Assembly: GCF_910585425.1 (NCBI RefSeq)
Contig: NZ_CAJUCP010000044.1
Location: 1-28,972, forward strand
Length of the DNA stretch: 28,972 nt
DNA from: an uncultured Acetatifactor sp.
Lineage (GTDB): Bacteria; Bacillota; Clostridia; Lachnospirales; Lachnospiraceae
Direction: 5' to 3'
The position numbers were made by a program, and so were the translations under genes. Below the pieces are notes generated by a model, which saw nothing but the letters and a program-made list of their open reading frames with translations, searched no databases and had not been told where the DNA came from. Positions 16,289 through 24,423 of the stretch are shown one piece after another; within the stretch, counting starts at the first letter, position 1; each line of letters opens with the position of its first letter.

Positions 16289-18040
16289 ATGAAGAGAGCA
16301 AGTGGTATTCTGCTTCCCATTGCCAGCCTGCCGTCAAAGTATGGCATCGGCTGCTTTTCAAAGGAGGCGTATGATTTCGTTGACAAGCTGAGGGAGGCGG
16401 GCCAGAGCTACTGGCAGATATTGCCCCTGTCGCCCACCAGCTACGGGGATTCTCCCTATCAGTCCTTCTCCTCCTTTGCGGGGAACCCGTATTTCATCGA
16501 CCTGGAGGTCCTGATCGAGGAGGGCCTGCTGACGGAGGAGGAATGCGCGGCCTGCGATTTCGGGGACGACCCTGCCAAGGTGGACTATGGCAAGATCTAC
16601 GAGGAGCGCTTCCCCCTGCTGCACCTGGCCTATGAGCGCAGCAACATCGCCCAGAATCCCGATTTCATCCACTTCGTCCAGGAGAATGCGGGCTGGCTGG
16701 AGGACTACGCCCTCTTCATGGCAGTGAAGCTCCGCTTTGACGGGGCCGCCTGGGAGGAATGGGCCGAGGACATCAAGAAGCGCTGGGACTACTCCTTGGA
16801 CTACTACAGGAGGGAATGCTATTTTGACATCGAGTTCTACAAATACCTCCAGTACGAATTTCATGTCCAGTGGGAAAAACTGAAAAAATACGCAAATGAA
16901 AACGGAATTCAGTTTATCGGGGACATCCCGATTTATGTGGCCTTCGATTCCTCGGACGCCTGGGCCCATCCGGAGATGTTCCAGTTCGATGCCGACTTCC
17001 AGCCCATCGCCGTGGCGGGCTGCCCGCCGGACGCTTTCTCCGCCACAGGACAGCTCTGGGGGAATCCCCTGTACAAATGGGATTACCACAGGCAGACGGA
17101 TTTCCGCTGGTGGTGCCAGAGGCTGGATCATTGCTTCAAGCTCTATGACGTGGTGCGGATAGACCATTTCCGTGGCTTCGACGAGTATTACAGCATTCCC
17201 TTCGGGGATGAGACCGCGGAGCGGGGCCACTGGGAGAAAGGCCCGGGGATGGAGCTCTTCCACGCCCTGCGCAGGCAGCTTGGGGACAAGGAGATCATCG
17301 CGGAGGATCTGGGCTTCCTGACGGATTCCGTGGTGCAGCTTCTGAAGGACAGCGGGTATCCCGGCATGAAGGTGCTGGAGTTCGCCTTCGACCCCAGGGA
17401 GGAGACGGACTACCTGCCCCACAGCTACGACAGGAACTGCGTGGTCTACACCGGCACCCACGACAATGAGACCCTGGTGCAGTGGTACAAGGGGCTGGAC
17501 CAGGAGTCCAGGGACTTCGCCGCGGAGTACATGGACAACGCCTCCACGCCGGATGAGGAGAAATACTGGGATTTCGTCCGCATGGCCATGATGAGCAGCG
17601 CCAACACCTGCATCATTCCCGTCCAGGATTACCTGGGGCTGGATGCGGAATCCAGGATCAACCACCCCTCCACCCTTGGGGGGAACTGGGAGTGGCGGAT
17701 GTCCGCGGACATGATGTCCGACGGGGCAATCGAGAAAATCTACCGCCTCACCAGGATCAGCAGCAGGCTCTCCGAGGAGAAGCAGCGGGAGGAGAACGAG
17801 AAGAAGGAGCTGAAGCTGAGGAAAGAGCGGGAAGAAAAGGAAGCGCTGGAGAAGGCGGAGAAAGAGGCCCTGGAAAAGGCAAAGGAAGAGGCTTTGGAAA
17901 AGGCGCAGAAGGAGAAGAAGGCTCCGGAGAAGGCAGAAGGAGCGGCAGGGACGAAAGATAAGAAGGCCGCTGCGAAAGAGCAGGAAGAGATTTCAGGGAA
18001 GGGAACCGGCAAAGCGGAAGCACCGAAACAGGAGAAATAG
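16289..18040 (+). CDS. malQ: 4-alpha-glucanotransferase (amylomaltase, GH77) with a charged C-terminal tail
   Basis: The product is 583 aa and cytoplasmic. It transfers alpha-1,4-glucan segments between maltooligosaccharides, releasing glucose. The N-terminus (RASGILLPIASLPSKYGIGCF) and PLSPTSYGDSPYQSFSSFAGNPYFIDL are characteristic. Catalytic residues are D292 in VRIDHFRGFDEY, E339 in IIAEDLGF and D392 in YTGTHDNET. The normal fold ends at about 495-500 (GGNWEWRMS...LTRISSRL). The last 80 or so residues are extra: a run of Glu, Lys and Ala with imperfect EALEKA-type repeats, likely a single long charged helix that then becomes disordered. Such a tail is not part of the usual enzyme of about 500 aa. 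AAAGGATAGGG precedes the start. A terminator follows at 18049-18084. Confidence 0.95.
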   Translation: MKRASGILLPIASLPSKYGIGCFSKEAYDFVDKLREAGQSYWQILPLSPTSYGDSPYQSFSSFAGNPYFIDLEVLIEEGLLTEEECAACDFGDDPAKVDYGKIYEERFPLLHLAYERSNIAQNPDFIHFVQENAGWLEDYALFMAVKLRFDGAAWEEWAEDIKKRWDYSLDYYRRECYFDIEFYKYLQYEFHVQWEKLKKYANENGIQFIGDIPIYVAFDSSDAWAHPEMFQFDADFQPIAVAGCPPDAFSATGQLWGNPLYKWDYHRQTDFRWWCQRLDHCFKLYDVVRIDHFRGFDEYYSIPFGDETAERGHWEKGPGMELFHALRRQLGDKEIIAEDLGFLTDSVVQLLKDSGYPGMKVLEFAFDPREETDYLPHSYDRNCVVYTGTHDNETLVQWYKGLDQESRDFAAEYMDNASTPDEEKYWDFVRMAMMSSANTCIIPVQDYLGLDAESRINHPSTLGGNWEWRMSADMMSDGAIEKIYRLTRISSRLSEEKQREENEKKELKLRKEREEKEALEKAEKEALEKAKEEALEKAQKEKKAPEKAEGAAGTKDKKAAAKEQEEISGKGTGKAEAPKQEK

Positions 18041-18048
18041 GCAAAGAG

Positions 18049-18084
18049 CTGTCGGGCACATGTCGTTTAAGGCCCGGCAGTTTT
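18049..18084 (+). terminator. Terminator after malQ
   Basis: CTGTCGGGC (18049-18057) pairs with GCCCGGCAG (18072-18080), nine pairs with one G-U and a 14-nt loop. Four T (18081-18084) follow. The short T-run suggests partial read-through into the GH31 gene. Confidence 0.65.
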
Positions 18085-18224
18085 GCATACTATAGGATAT
18101 GAAACAGGATCGCGGGGGCAGAAAGCAGGCGGGAGGGCTTTTTGCCTGTGCCGTCCGGACAGCGGGTGCTGATTGCTCAAGGATTCATGCATTGGGGTAC
18201 TAGGTAAGGAGGAATGAGGAAAAT

Positions 18225-20510
18225 ATGGGATATGGCAGACTGACAGGATATGAGGTAAAAGGACAGATTGTGGAGCTGAGCTTCGAGGAGGCACAGGCCA
18301 GGATAGAGGCGCTGACGCCGCGCATCGTGAACGTGTTCTGCGGCAGCGGCGCAGGCAGGGCCGGCTCCAAAGCAATCGAGGGCGAAAAGGCAGTGCCTGT
18401 GGACATCCGCACCCAGCGGAAAGAGGACGGCCTCTGGATTCACACCGGAGAGGTCTCCGTCCGGGTCGGCGACGGCTTCTACGTGGACTTCTATGACAAG
18501 GAGGGCGCGGAGGTCTGCGCGGACTACAGAGGACAGCGGGAGCCCTTAAAGCGGGTCAGCGGCGAGATGATCAGGCTCCTGGAGGCCGAGGGGCATTCCG
18601 CCCTGGCCGGGAGGAAGGGCTGCGCATTCGAGGTGGTGAAGAAGCTCACGGGCGGCGAGCATTTCTACGGCCTGGGGGACAAGACGGGATTTCTGGAAAA
18701 ACGTCATTATGAGTACGAAATGTGGAATACCGACAATCCGGATCCCCAGGTGGACAGCTTCAAGGCCCTGTACAAGTCCATCCCTTTCTTCATGGCCCTG
18801 ACGGACAGCCATGTGTATGGCATCTTTGCGGACAATACCTTCAAGAGCTATTTCAACATGGGACAGGAGTCGGATAAATACTACTGGTTCGGCTCCGAGG
18901 GAGGGGATTTGGACTACTACTACATCGCCGGGGATTCCCTGGCACAGGTGCTCCAGGGTTATACCTATCTCACGGGCACCTGCCCGCTGCCGCAGCGCTG
19001 GACATTGGGATATCATCAGTCCAGATGGGGCTACATGACCCAGGAGGACGTGGAGGAAGTGGCCTCCGGAATGCGGGACAACGATATCCCCTGCGATGTC
19101 ATCCACTTCGACATCGACTACATGGAGGGCTACCGGGTCTTCACCTGGAACATGGGCCGCTACCATGACGATCCGAAAGGCTACCTGGAGAGCCTGAGGG
19201 AGCGGGGCTTCAAGGCCGTCACCATCAACGATCCCGGGGTGAAGAAGGATGAAGCGTATCATGTATACAAGGAGGGCGTGGAGAAGGGCTACTTTGCCAG
19301 GACGCCGGAGGGAGAAATCTACATCAATGCCGTCTGGCCCGGGGACGCGGCCTTTCCGGATTTCGGCAATCCCGCCGTGCGCAGATGGTGGGGCGAGAAC
19401 CAGAAATTCCTGCTGGACATGGGCGTCCGGGGCATCTGGAACGATATGAACGAGCCCGCCAGCTTCCACGGGCCCTTGCCCGACGACGTGAAGTTCACGG
19501 ACGAGGACAGGGAGATCGACCACAGCGAGATGCACAATGTGTACGGCCATTTCATGGCAAAGGCCACCTATGAGGGCTTGAAGAAGCTGGACGGGCGCAG
19601 GCCCTTCGTGATCACCAGAGCCTGCTACGCCGGGAGCCAGAAATACACCACCGCCTGGACAGGGGACAACCACAGCATGTGGGCCCATGTGCAGATGGCC
19701 ATCCCCCAGCTCTGCAACCTAGGCCTCTCCGGCATGCCTTTCGTGGGCACGGACATCGGCGGGTTCGGCGCGGACACCACGCCGGAGCTTCTGACCAGGT
19801 GGGTGCAGGTGGGATGCTTCTCGCCCCTGTTCCGCAACCACTCCTCCATGGGCACCAGGGAGCAGGAGCCCTGGCGGTTCGGGACGGAGGTGCTGGACAT
19901 CTACCGGAAGTACGTAAAGCTGCGCTACCGCCTGCTTCCCTATTTCTATGACCTGTTCTATGAGGAGGAGCGCACAGGAGCGCCGATCATGCGGCCGTTG
20001 GTGTACCACTACGAGAAGGACGAGACCGCCAGGGAGTGCAACGACGAGTTCCTGGTGGGCAGCCAGATCCTGGTGGCCCCTGTGGTGCAGCAGGGCATGA
20101 GGAAGCGCATGGTGTACCTGCCGGAGGGCGTATGGTACGACTACTGGACCAAGGAGCGGATCCAGGGGCCCGTGTGGTTCGTGCGGGAGGCTCCGCTGGA
20201 CACCTGCCCGATTTACGTGAAGGCGGGGACAATCCTGCCCATGATGGAGGAGCAGAATTATGTGGGCGAGAAACCGTTTGATGTTCTCCTGCTGGACGTA
20301 TATCCCGGAGAGGGCAGCTATGACCATTACCTGGACAACGGGGAGGACTTCGCCTACAGAGAGGGGCAGTACCATCAGTACCGCTTCACGGTGAAGGAGG
20401 ACGGTTCCGTCAGCGGGGAAATCGTCCATGGAGGGTATGGGAAGCCTTATGAGAGGATTCTGGTGAAGCGCCCCGGGGACGGGGAGGCTGCGGTGGAGCT
20501 TGTGGTGTAA
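18225..20510 (+). CDS. GH31 alpha-glucosidase
   Basis: The product is a 761-aa cytoplasmic enzyme releasing glucose (or a related alpha-linked sugar) from the non-reducing end of oligosaccharides. The N-terminal beta-sandwich covers about 1-240 (EHFYGLGDKTGFLEKRHY). The barrel begins at about 255 with PQRWTLGYHQSRWGY. Catalytic nucleophile D407 lies in GIWNDMNEPASF and acid/base D481 in WTGDNHSMW; DIGGFG and LFRNHSS are also seen. The C-terminal beta domains start at about 590. AAGGAGG (18206-18212) and a closer GAGG lie upstream of the ATG at 18225. The WNDMNEP form is the standard alpha-glucosidase type, not the alpha-xylosidase type. It stands between malQ and the oxidoreductase gene and completes the alpha-glucan set. 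Confidence 0.93.
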   Translation: MGYGRLTGYEVKGQIVELSFEEAQARIEALTPRIVNVFCGSGAGRAGSKAIEGEKAVPVDIRTQRKEDGLWIHTGEVSVRVGDGFYVDFYDKEGAEVCADYRGQREPLKRVSGEMIRLLEAEGHSALAGRKGCAFEVVKKLTGGEHFYGLGDKTGFLEKRHYEYEMWNTDNPDPQVDSFKALYKSIPFFMALTDSHVYGIFADNTFKSYFNMGQESDKYYWFGSEGGDLDYYYIAGDSLAQVLQGYTYLTGTCPLPQRWTLGYHQSRWGYMTQEDVEEVASGMRDNDIPCDVIHFDIDYMEGYRVFTWNMGRYHDDPKGYLESLRERGFKAVTINDPGVKKDEAYHVYKEGVEKGYFARTPEGEIYINAVWPGDAAFPDFGNPAVRRWWGENQKFLLDMGVRGIWNDMNEPASFHGPLPDDVKFTDEDREIDHSEMHNVYGHFMAKATYEGLKKLDGRRPFVITRACYAGSQKYTTAWTGDNHSMWAHVQMAIPQLCNLGLSGMPFVGTDIGGFGADTTPELLTRWVQVGCFSPLFRNHSSMGTREQEPWRFGTEVLDIYRKYVKLRYRLLPYFYDLFYEEERTGAPIMRPLVYHYEKDETARECNDEFLVGSQILVAPVVQQGMRKRMVYLPEGVWYDYWTKERIQGPVWFVREAPLDTCPIYVKAGTILPMMEEQNYVGEKPFDVLLLDVYPGEGSYDHYLDNGEDFAYREGQYHQYRFTVKEDGSVSGEIVHGGYGKPYERILVKRPGDGEAAVELVV

Positions 20511-20533
20511 CGGGCCTTAAGGATTTGCCGGAA

Positions 20534-20635
20534 ATGACAGAGGTGGATGAGGAGCGGGAGCGCATTCTGAAAGAATACATTGAGGGCGATAGGGTGTACA
20601 GGCATCACGGTGGAAAGCTTTTCGCAAGACGATGA
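20534..20635 (+). CDS. Possible 33-aa ORF or remnant of a lost gene
   Basis: An open frame runs from ATG 20534 to TGA 20633-20635 and encodes a charged peptide (MTEVDEERERILKEYIEGD, then RVYRHHGGKLFARR). AAGGA (20519-20523) lies 10 nt before the ATG. The base composition is like the neighbouring genes and the frame stays open upstream without a start. The sequence reads like a natural protein C-terminus, so it could be the tail of a deleted gene or a true small protein. Evidence is weak. Confidence 0.25.
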   Translation: MTEVDEERERILKEYIEGDRVYRHHGGKLFARR

Positions 20636-20643
20636 AAAAAGTA

Positions 20644-20672
20644 TTGTCTTTTCACTATTTCTATGGCACAAT
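20644..20672 (+). promoter_or_regulatory. Candidate promoter of the oxidoreductase gene
   Basis: TTGTCT (20644-20649) and CACAAT (20667-20672) have a 17-nt spacer and lie 50 nt before the ATG at 20723. The surrounding sequence is suddenly AT-rich compared with the flanking genes, as expected of a promoter. Neither hexamer is perfect. Confidence 0.4.
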
Positions 20673-20722
20673 GAAATCATACAAGCCTGCCCTGACAGGA
20701 GGCCTGAAAGGAGAACATAGCT

Positions 20723-21784
20723 ATGGACAAAATGAAAGTGGCAATCATCGGATGCGGAACCATCGCCAACAGCGCCCACATCCCCTCTTACATGAAGAAC
20801 GAGGATGTGGAGATCAAGTATTTCTGCGACATCATCCCGGAGCGGGCGGAGGCTGCCGTGGAGAAGTACGGCTGCGGCAAGGCTGTGGTGGACTACAAGG
20901 AAGTGCTGGCAGACCCTGAGGTGGAGGCCGTATCCGTCTGCACCCCCAACCTGATGCACTCCGTGATCTCCATAGATGCGCTGAAGGCGGGGAAGAACGT
21001 GCTCTGCGAGAAGCCCGCGGCCAGGATCTACGAGGAGGCAGTGGCCATGCAGCAGGCCCAGCATGAGAGCGGCAAGGTGCTGAACATCGGCGTGGTGAAC
21101 CGGTTCAACAACCAGGTGAACCGTATCCGCGAGTACATCCAGGAAGGCCGCCTGGGAGAGATCTACCATGTGTACATCAGCTTCCGGGCCCACAGGAGCA
21201 TCCCCGGGCTGGGCGGCGCCTTCACCACCAAGGAGATTGCCGGCGGCGGCGTGCTGATCGACTGGGGCGTGCATTATCTGGATCTGACCATGTACTGCCT
21301 GGGCGATCCCAAGGCCCTCACCGTGTCCGGCGAGACCTTCTGCAAGCTGGGCAGGGACATTGAGGGATATACCTACAAGGATATGTGGGCAGGCCCTCCC
21401 GTGAAGGACGGCATCTACGATGTGGACGATTCCGTCACCGCCCTGATCCGCACCGACGGCCCCACCTTCACCATGCACGGCGCCTGGGCGCAGAACATCG
21501 GCGAGAGCGAGACCTTCATCGACTTCATGGGCGACAAGGGCGGCATCCGCCTGCAGTACGGCGGGGACTTCACCGTGTACACCGCGGAGCATGACGCGCT
21601 GGTGAAATTCACCCCCGAGGGAAAGAGCGAAGACATGTTCCAGACGGAGATCGACTCCTTCGTCAGATGCATCCGCACCGGGGAGAAGCTGCCCTCCCAT
21701 ATCGACACCGTGCTGAAGACGGCCAAGATTTTGCAGGCCATCTATGATTCCGCCGAGCAGCACAGGGAGATTGTGCTGGATTGA
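20723..21784 (+). CDS. Gfo/Idh/MocA-family NAD(P)-dependent oxidoreductase
   Basis: The product is a 353-aa cytoplasmic enzyme. The Rossmann fold starts at residue 5 with VAIIGCGTIANSAHIP (dinucleotide loop G10-C-G-T-I-A15). The substrate-binding EKP motif is at 96-98 (NVLCEKPAA). The second domain has GGGVLIDWGVHYLDL with D180 and H184, the usual catalytic pair region. Family members oxidise or reduce sugars, inositols or amino sugars; the exact substrate cannot be read. AAGGAG (20707-20712) precedes the ATG. It is behind the GH31 gene, so a role in converting a released sugar is plausible. It is followed by a strong hairpin at 21806-21841. Confidence 0.9.
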   Translation: MDKMKVAIIGCGTIANSAHIPSYMKNEDVEIKYFCDIIPERAEAAVEKYGCGKAVVDYKEVLADPEVEAVSVCTPNLMHSVISIDALKAGKNVLCEKPAARIYEEAVAMQQAQHESGKVLNIGVVNRFNNQVNRIREYIQEGRLGEIYHVYISFRAHRSIPGLGGAFTTKEIAGGGVLIDWGVHYLDLTMYCLGDPKALTVSGETFCKLGRDIEGYTYKDMWAGPPVKDGIYDVDDSVTALIRTDGPTFTMHGAWAQNIGESETFIDFMGDKGGIRLQYGGDFTVYTAEHDALVKFTPEGKSEDMFQTEIDSFVRCIRTGEKLPSHIDTVLKTAKILQAIYDSAEQHREIVLD

Positions 21785-21805
21785 CGGCGCAGGGATGAAC
21801 GTGAT

Positions 21806-21841
21806 ACAGTGCGCCAGGGCCTGTGGGCTTTGGCGCATTGT
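21806..21841 (+). terminator. Hairpin after the oxidoreductase gene
   Basis: ACAGTGCGCCA (21806-21816) pairs with TGGCGCATTGT (21831-21841), 11 pairs with one G-U around a 14-nt loop. No T-run follows, so termination would be weak or factor-assisted. It marks the border between the GC-rich sugar locus and the AT-richer pair downstream. Confidence 0.45.
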
Positions 21842-21897
21842 CTGAAGTTCCGGAAGCGGGGCCTGGGCTGATATGGATTGTATATGGGGAAAGAATC

Positions 21898-22371
21898 ATG
21901 CTGAAAATATATTTTGGAGATATGGAGGAAGCGATATATAATACATCCGATTACTTTGATGTAGTATATGAGGATGCGTGGATTACTTCGACCTTTGCGA
22001 AAGCGGTAATCAAGGACATAGATAAATCAGAGGTGCTGAGCAGCCATTGCATCGAAAGCCCTGTGCTGGGCCAGATTCCTCCAGTGAGCCTGGCAGGGGG
22101 GACAAAGACCCTGCTATTGATGTATTTTGAACCGGAGAATATATTCAATGCGTCTACCTGCGGCGACAATTGCGCGAAGTGGATTCTGGAGATAGCCCAG
22201 ATAAAGGATGTCACAATCAACTTGAGGCATATCATGGATTTCGGCCGGGAGAAGCCCTTCGGCGTGGAAGTGATGGTGCTCAATAGCTGTCAGACAGTAC
22301 GGGACATGTCAGAACTGCTTCCCCAGGCGAGCAGATTCTTAAGGGAGAATGCAGATGAAGGGTGCCTATAG
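21898..22371 (+). CDS. DUF4869-like protein
   Basis: The product is 157 aa. I place it in DUF4869 from recall of the family pattern (MLKIYFGDMEEAIYNT, SPVLGQIPP, NASTCGDNCAKWILEIA), not from a search. Function is unknown. It is soluble and acidic, with no membrane segment. The ATG at 21898 has GGGGA (21886-21890) seven nt upstream; a longer frame from 21823 starts inside the preceding hairpin and is unlikely. The gene overlaps the start of the P-loop ATPase gene by 17 nt, so the two are translationally coupled and probably work together. AT content is higher than in the neighbouring sugar genes. Confidence 0.75.
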   Translation: MLKIYFGDMEEAIYNTSDYFDVVYEDAWITSTFAKAVIKDIDKSEVLSSHCIESPVLGQIPPVSLAGGTKTLLLMYFEPENIFNASTCGDNCAKWILEIAQIKDVTINLRHIMDFGREKPFGVEVMVLNSCQTVRDMSELLPQASRFLRENADEGCL

Positions 22372-23341
22372 AATATCTGTGAGCACGAAAAGGATAAAAT
22401 ATGATTTTACCATAAACAGGAACATCACGATTATACAGGGCGACAGCGGGACTGGCAAGACGACTTTGGTGGGGCTTATCAGAAGATTTTATGAGCAGGG
22501 CTCCAAGAGTGGCGTGAAGCTGGAATGTGACAGAGTATGTATGCCATTGGGCGGCAGGGACTGGTACAAGCTGCTGGATGGCGTACATGATACCATAGTA
22601 TTCATAGATGAGGGCAATGCTTTCGTGAAATCCAATGATTTCGCAAGAGCTGCCAAAGCTTCCGACAATTATTATGTCATCGTTACAAGGGAGGCTTTAG
22701 GCTCGCTCCCTATAAGCGTAAATGAAATATATGGTATAAGGTCCAATGGGAAAATGGCGGAAAATGTTCCTGTATACAATTCCATGTATCGCCTGTATGG
22801 AGAATTTGCCCACAGTACCGAGATAAACCCTACATTGGTCATAACAGAGGATTCCAATGCCGGACATGATTTTTTCTCTGAAGTCTGCGCACCTTTGGGG
22901 ATAGCCTGCATATCGGCTCATGGCAGGGACAAGATTACAGATTATATATACAGCAGGCCTGGAGACGCTGTCCTGATTATTGCGGACGGCGCAGCATATG
23001 GCTCAAAGATGCGGGAGACATGTGAGTATCTGAAAGAATTCAGCAACTATGTGCTATACCTGCCGGAATCTTTTGAGTGGCTGTTGTTAGCTTCTGGCAT
23101 ACTTAAGGAAAGGGGACTGAAGGATATACTGAAAAGTCCCTGTAAATACATCGAAAGCAGTGAATTCTTCAGTTGGGAGAGATTCTTCACGCATCTGCTG
23201 GAGAAACTGACGGAGGAGAACCCAGTCACGACCAGATACAACAAACAGGGCAGGTTGCCTCCTTTTTTTCGGAGGAGGGGAAATATCGATAAAGTCCTGG
23301 GGCAGATTCCTTCCATAAAGTTTAAAGATAACTCGGTGTAA
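22355..23341 (+). CDS. P-loop ATPase with a possible Toprim-like C-terminal half
   Basis: The product is 328 aa and soluble. The ATG at 22355 is preferred over 22349 because AAGGGAG (22341-22347) is 7 nt from the former and 1 nt from the latter. Walker A is GDSGTGKT (29-36). Walker B is TIVFIDEG (80-87, with D85 and E86). The region before Walker A (YRISVSTKRIKYDFTINRNITIIQ) resembles the start of an SMC/ABC-type ATPase, but I see no LSGGQ signature. Residues about 160-215 follow a Toprim-like order: strand with acid (LVITED, E165), SAHGRDKITDYI, then VLIIADGAAYG (D211). Toprim domains occur in OLD-type nucleases fused to ATPases. This resemblance is suggestive only. It is coupled to the DUF4869-like gene, and no nuclease or restriction gene is adjacent. 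Confidence 0.75.
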   Translation: MKGAYRISVSTKRIKYDFTINRNITIIQGDSGTGKTTLVGLIRRFYEQGSKSGVKLECDRVCMPLGGRDWYKLLDGVHDTIVFIDEGNAFVKSNDFARAAKASDNYYVIVTREALGSLPISVNEIYGIRSNGKMAENVPVYNSMYRLYGEFAHSTEINPTLVITEDSNAGHDFFSEVCAPLGIACISAHGRDKITDYIYSRPGDAVLIIADGAAYGSKMRETCEYLKEFSNYVLYLPESFEWLLLASGILKERGLKDILKSPCKYIESSEFFSWERFFTHLLEKLTEENPVTTRYNKQGRLPPFFRRRGNIDKVLGQIPSIKFKDNSV

Positions 23342-23412
23342 GCTCTCCCTGCCATGGTCTTAGGGGAATCACGAACCACAAAAACCAACACGAGATTTAG
23401 GAGGATACCAAC

Positions 23413-24354
23413 ATGATGAACGCTGCTCCCAAATGGAACAGAGTGTCCGATGCGGAAATGGTGAGGCGGCTGGAAAGGCCCGCGGGAAAAATCCATGTCA
23501 TCCTGGATACGGATACCTACAACGAGATAGATGACCAGTTCGCCCTGTCCTATATGGTCAGGTCAGTGGAAAAGCTGGAAGTGAAGGCCATCTACGCCGC
23601 GCCCTTTTCGAACCATCACTCCACAGGCCCCGCGGACGGCATGGAGAGGAGCTACCAGGAAATCCTGAAGGTGCTCACCTTGCTGGAGGCCGAGGAGCTG
23701 AAGGAGGTGACCTACAGGGGCTCCACGGGTTACCTGCCGGGCGAAGACGAGCCTGTGATATCGGACGCGGCAAAGGACCTGGCAGAGCGGGCCATGCAGT
23801 ATTCTGCCGGGAATCCGCTGTACGTGATCAGCATAGGCGCGATCACCAACATCGCCTCCGCCATCCTCCTGAACCCGGAGATTACAGGCCGCATAGTGGT
23901 GGTATGGCTGGGGGGACATGCGCTGAGCTGGCCGGACACGGAGGAGTTCAACATGGTGCAGGACATCGCGGCCGCCAGGATCGTCTTTGGCTGCGGCGTT
24001 CCCCTGGTGCAGCTTCCCTGCATGGGTGTGGTCTCGGAATTCGCCACCACGGGGCCGGAGCTGGAATACCATCTTAAGGGCAGGAACAGGCTGTGCGACT
24101 ATCTCCTGGAGCATGTGCTGGACGAAGTGACCCTGCTGGATGCGGGCAGGTTCTGGTCGAGGGTCATCTGGGACGTGACCGCAGTGGCCTGGCTCCTGGA
24201 CGGGGACTTCATGCAGGACTACCTGATCCACAGCCCGATCCCGGAGTATGACGGAAAGTATGCCTTTGACAATACCAGGCATTTCATCCGGTATGTCTAT
24301 CATGTGAATCGGGACAGGCTGATCGGGGATTTGTTCGAGAAGCTGCGCAGATAG
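23413..24354 (+). CDS. Nucleoside hydrolase-like protein (inosine-uridine hydrolase fold)
   Basis: The product is 313 aa and cytoplasmic. The N-terminal calcium-binding motif reads LDTDTYNEIDDQFAL, with D32, D34, D40 and D41. The classical form is DxDxxxDD, so here the acidic pair is two residues further along. Other fold features are YVISIGAITNIASAILLNPEI and VVWLGGHALSW. A late DVTAVAWLL takes the place of the usual C-terminal DxxA segment. Classical members split the N-glycosidic bond of nucleosides; this spaced variant may act on a different N-riboside or O-glycoside. AGGAGG (23399-23404) lies 8 nt before the ATG at 23413; a second ATG follows directly. It stands alone between the ATPase gene and the convergent MATE gene. 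Confidence 0.82.
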   Translation: MMNAAPKWNRVSDAEMVRRLERPAGKIHVILDTDTYNEIDDQFALSYMVRSVEKLEVKAIYAAPFSNHHSTGPADGMERSYQEILKVLTLLEAEELKEVTYRGSTGYLPGEDEPVISDAAKDLAERAMQYSAGNPLYVISIGAITNIASAILLNPEITGRIVVVWLGGHALSWPDTEEFNMVQDIAAARIVFGCGVPLVQLPCMGVVSEFATTGPELEYHLKGRNRLCDYLLEHVLDEVTLLDAGRFWSRVIWDVTAVAWLLDGDFMQDYLIHSPIPEYDGKYAFDNTRHFIRYVYHVNRDRLIGDLFEKLRR

Positions 24355-24385
24355 CTTCCGGGCGATTGGGGATTCGGAAGGCTTT
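24353..24385 (+). terminator. Weak terminator candidate between convergent genes
   Basis: AGCTTCCG (24353-24360), overlapping the stop codon, pairs with CGGAAG plus CT (24375-24383) across one bulged G. A 14-nt loop separates the arms and TTT ends it. Only 69 nt separate the two convergent genes here. Confidence 0.35.
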
Positions 24386-24423
24386 GCGGGTAGGAAGCGG
24401 GCAGTCGGTGCTGACATGGCCTG

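Noticed and set aside
20447..21838. Open frame of 463 codons on the minus strand over the oxidoreductase
   Set aside because: The plus-strand frame carries the Rossmann and EKP motifs; the opposite frame is compositionally odd.
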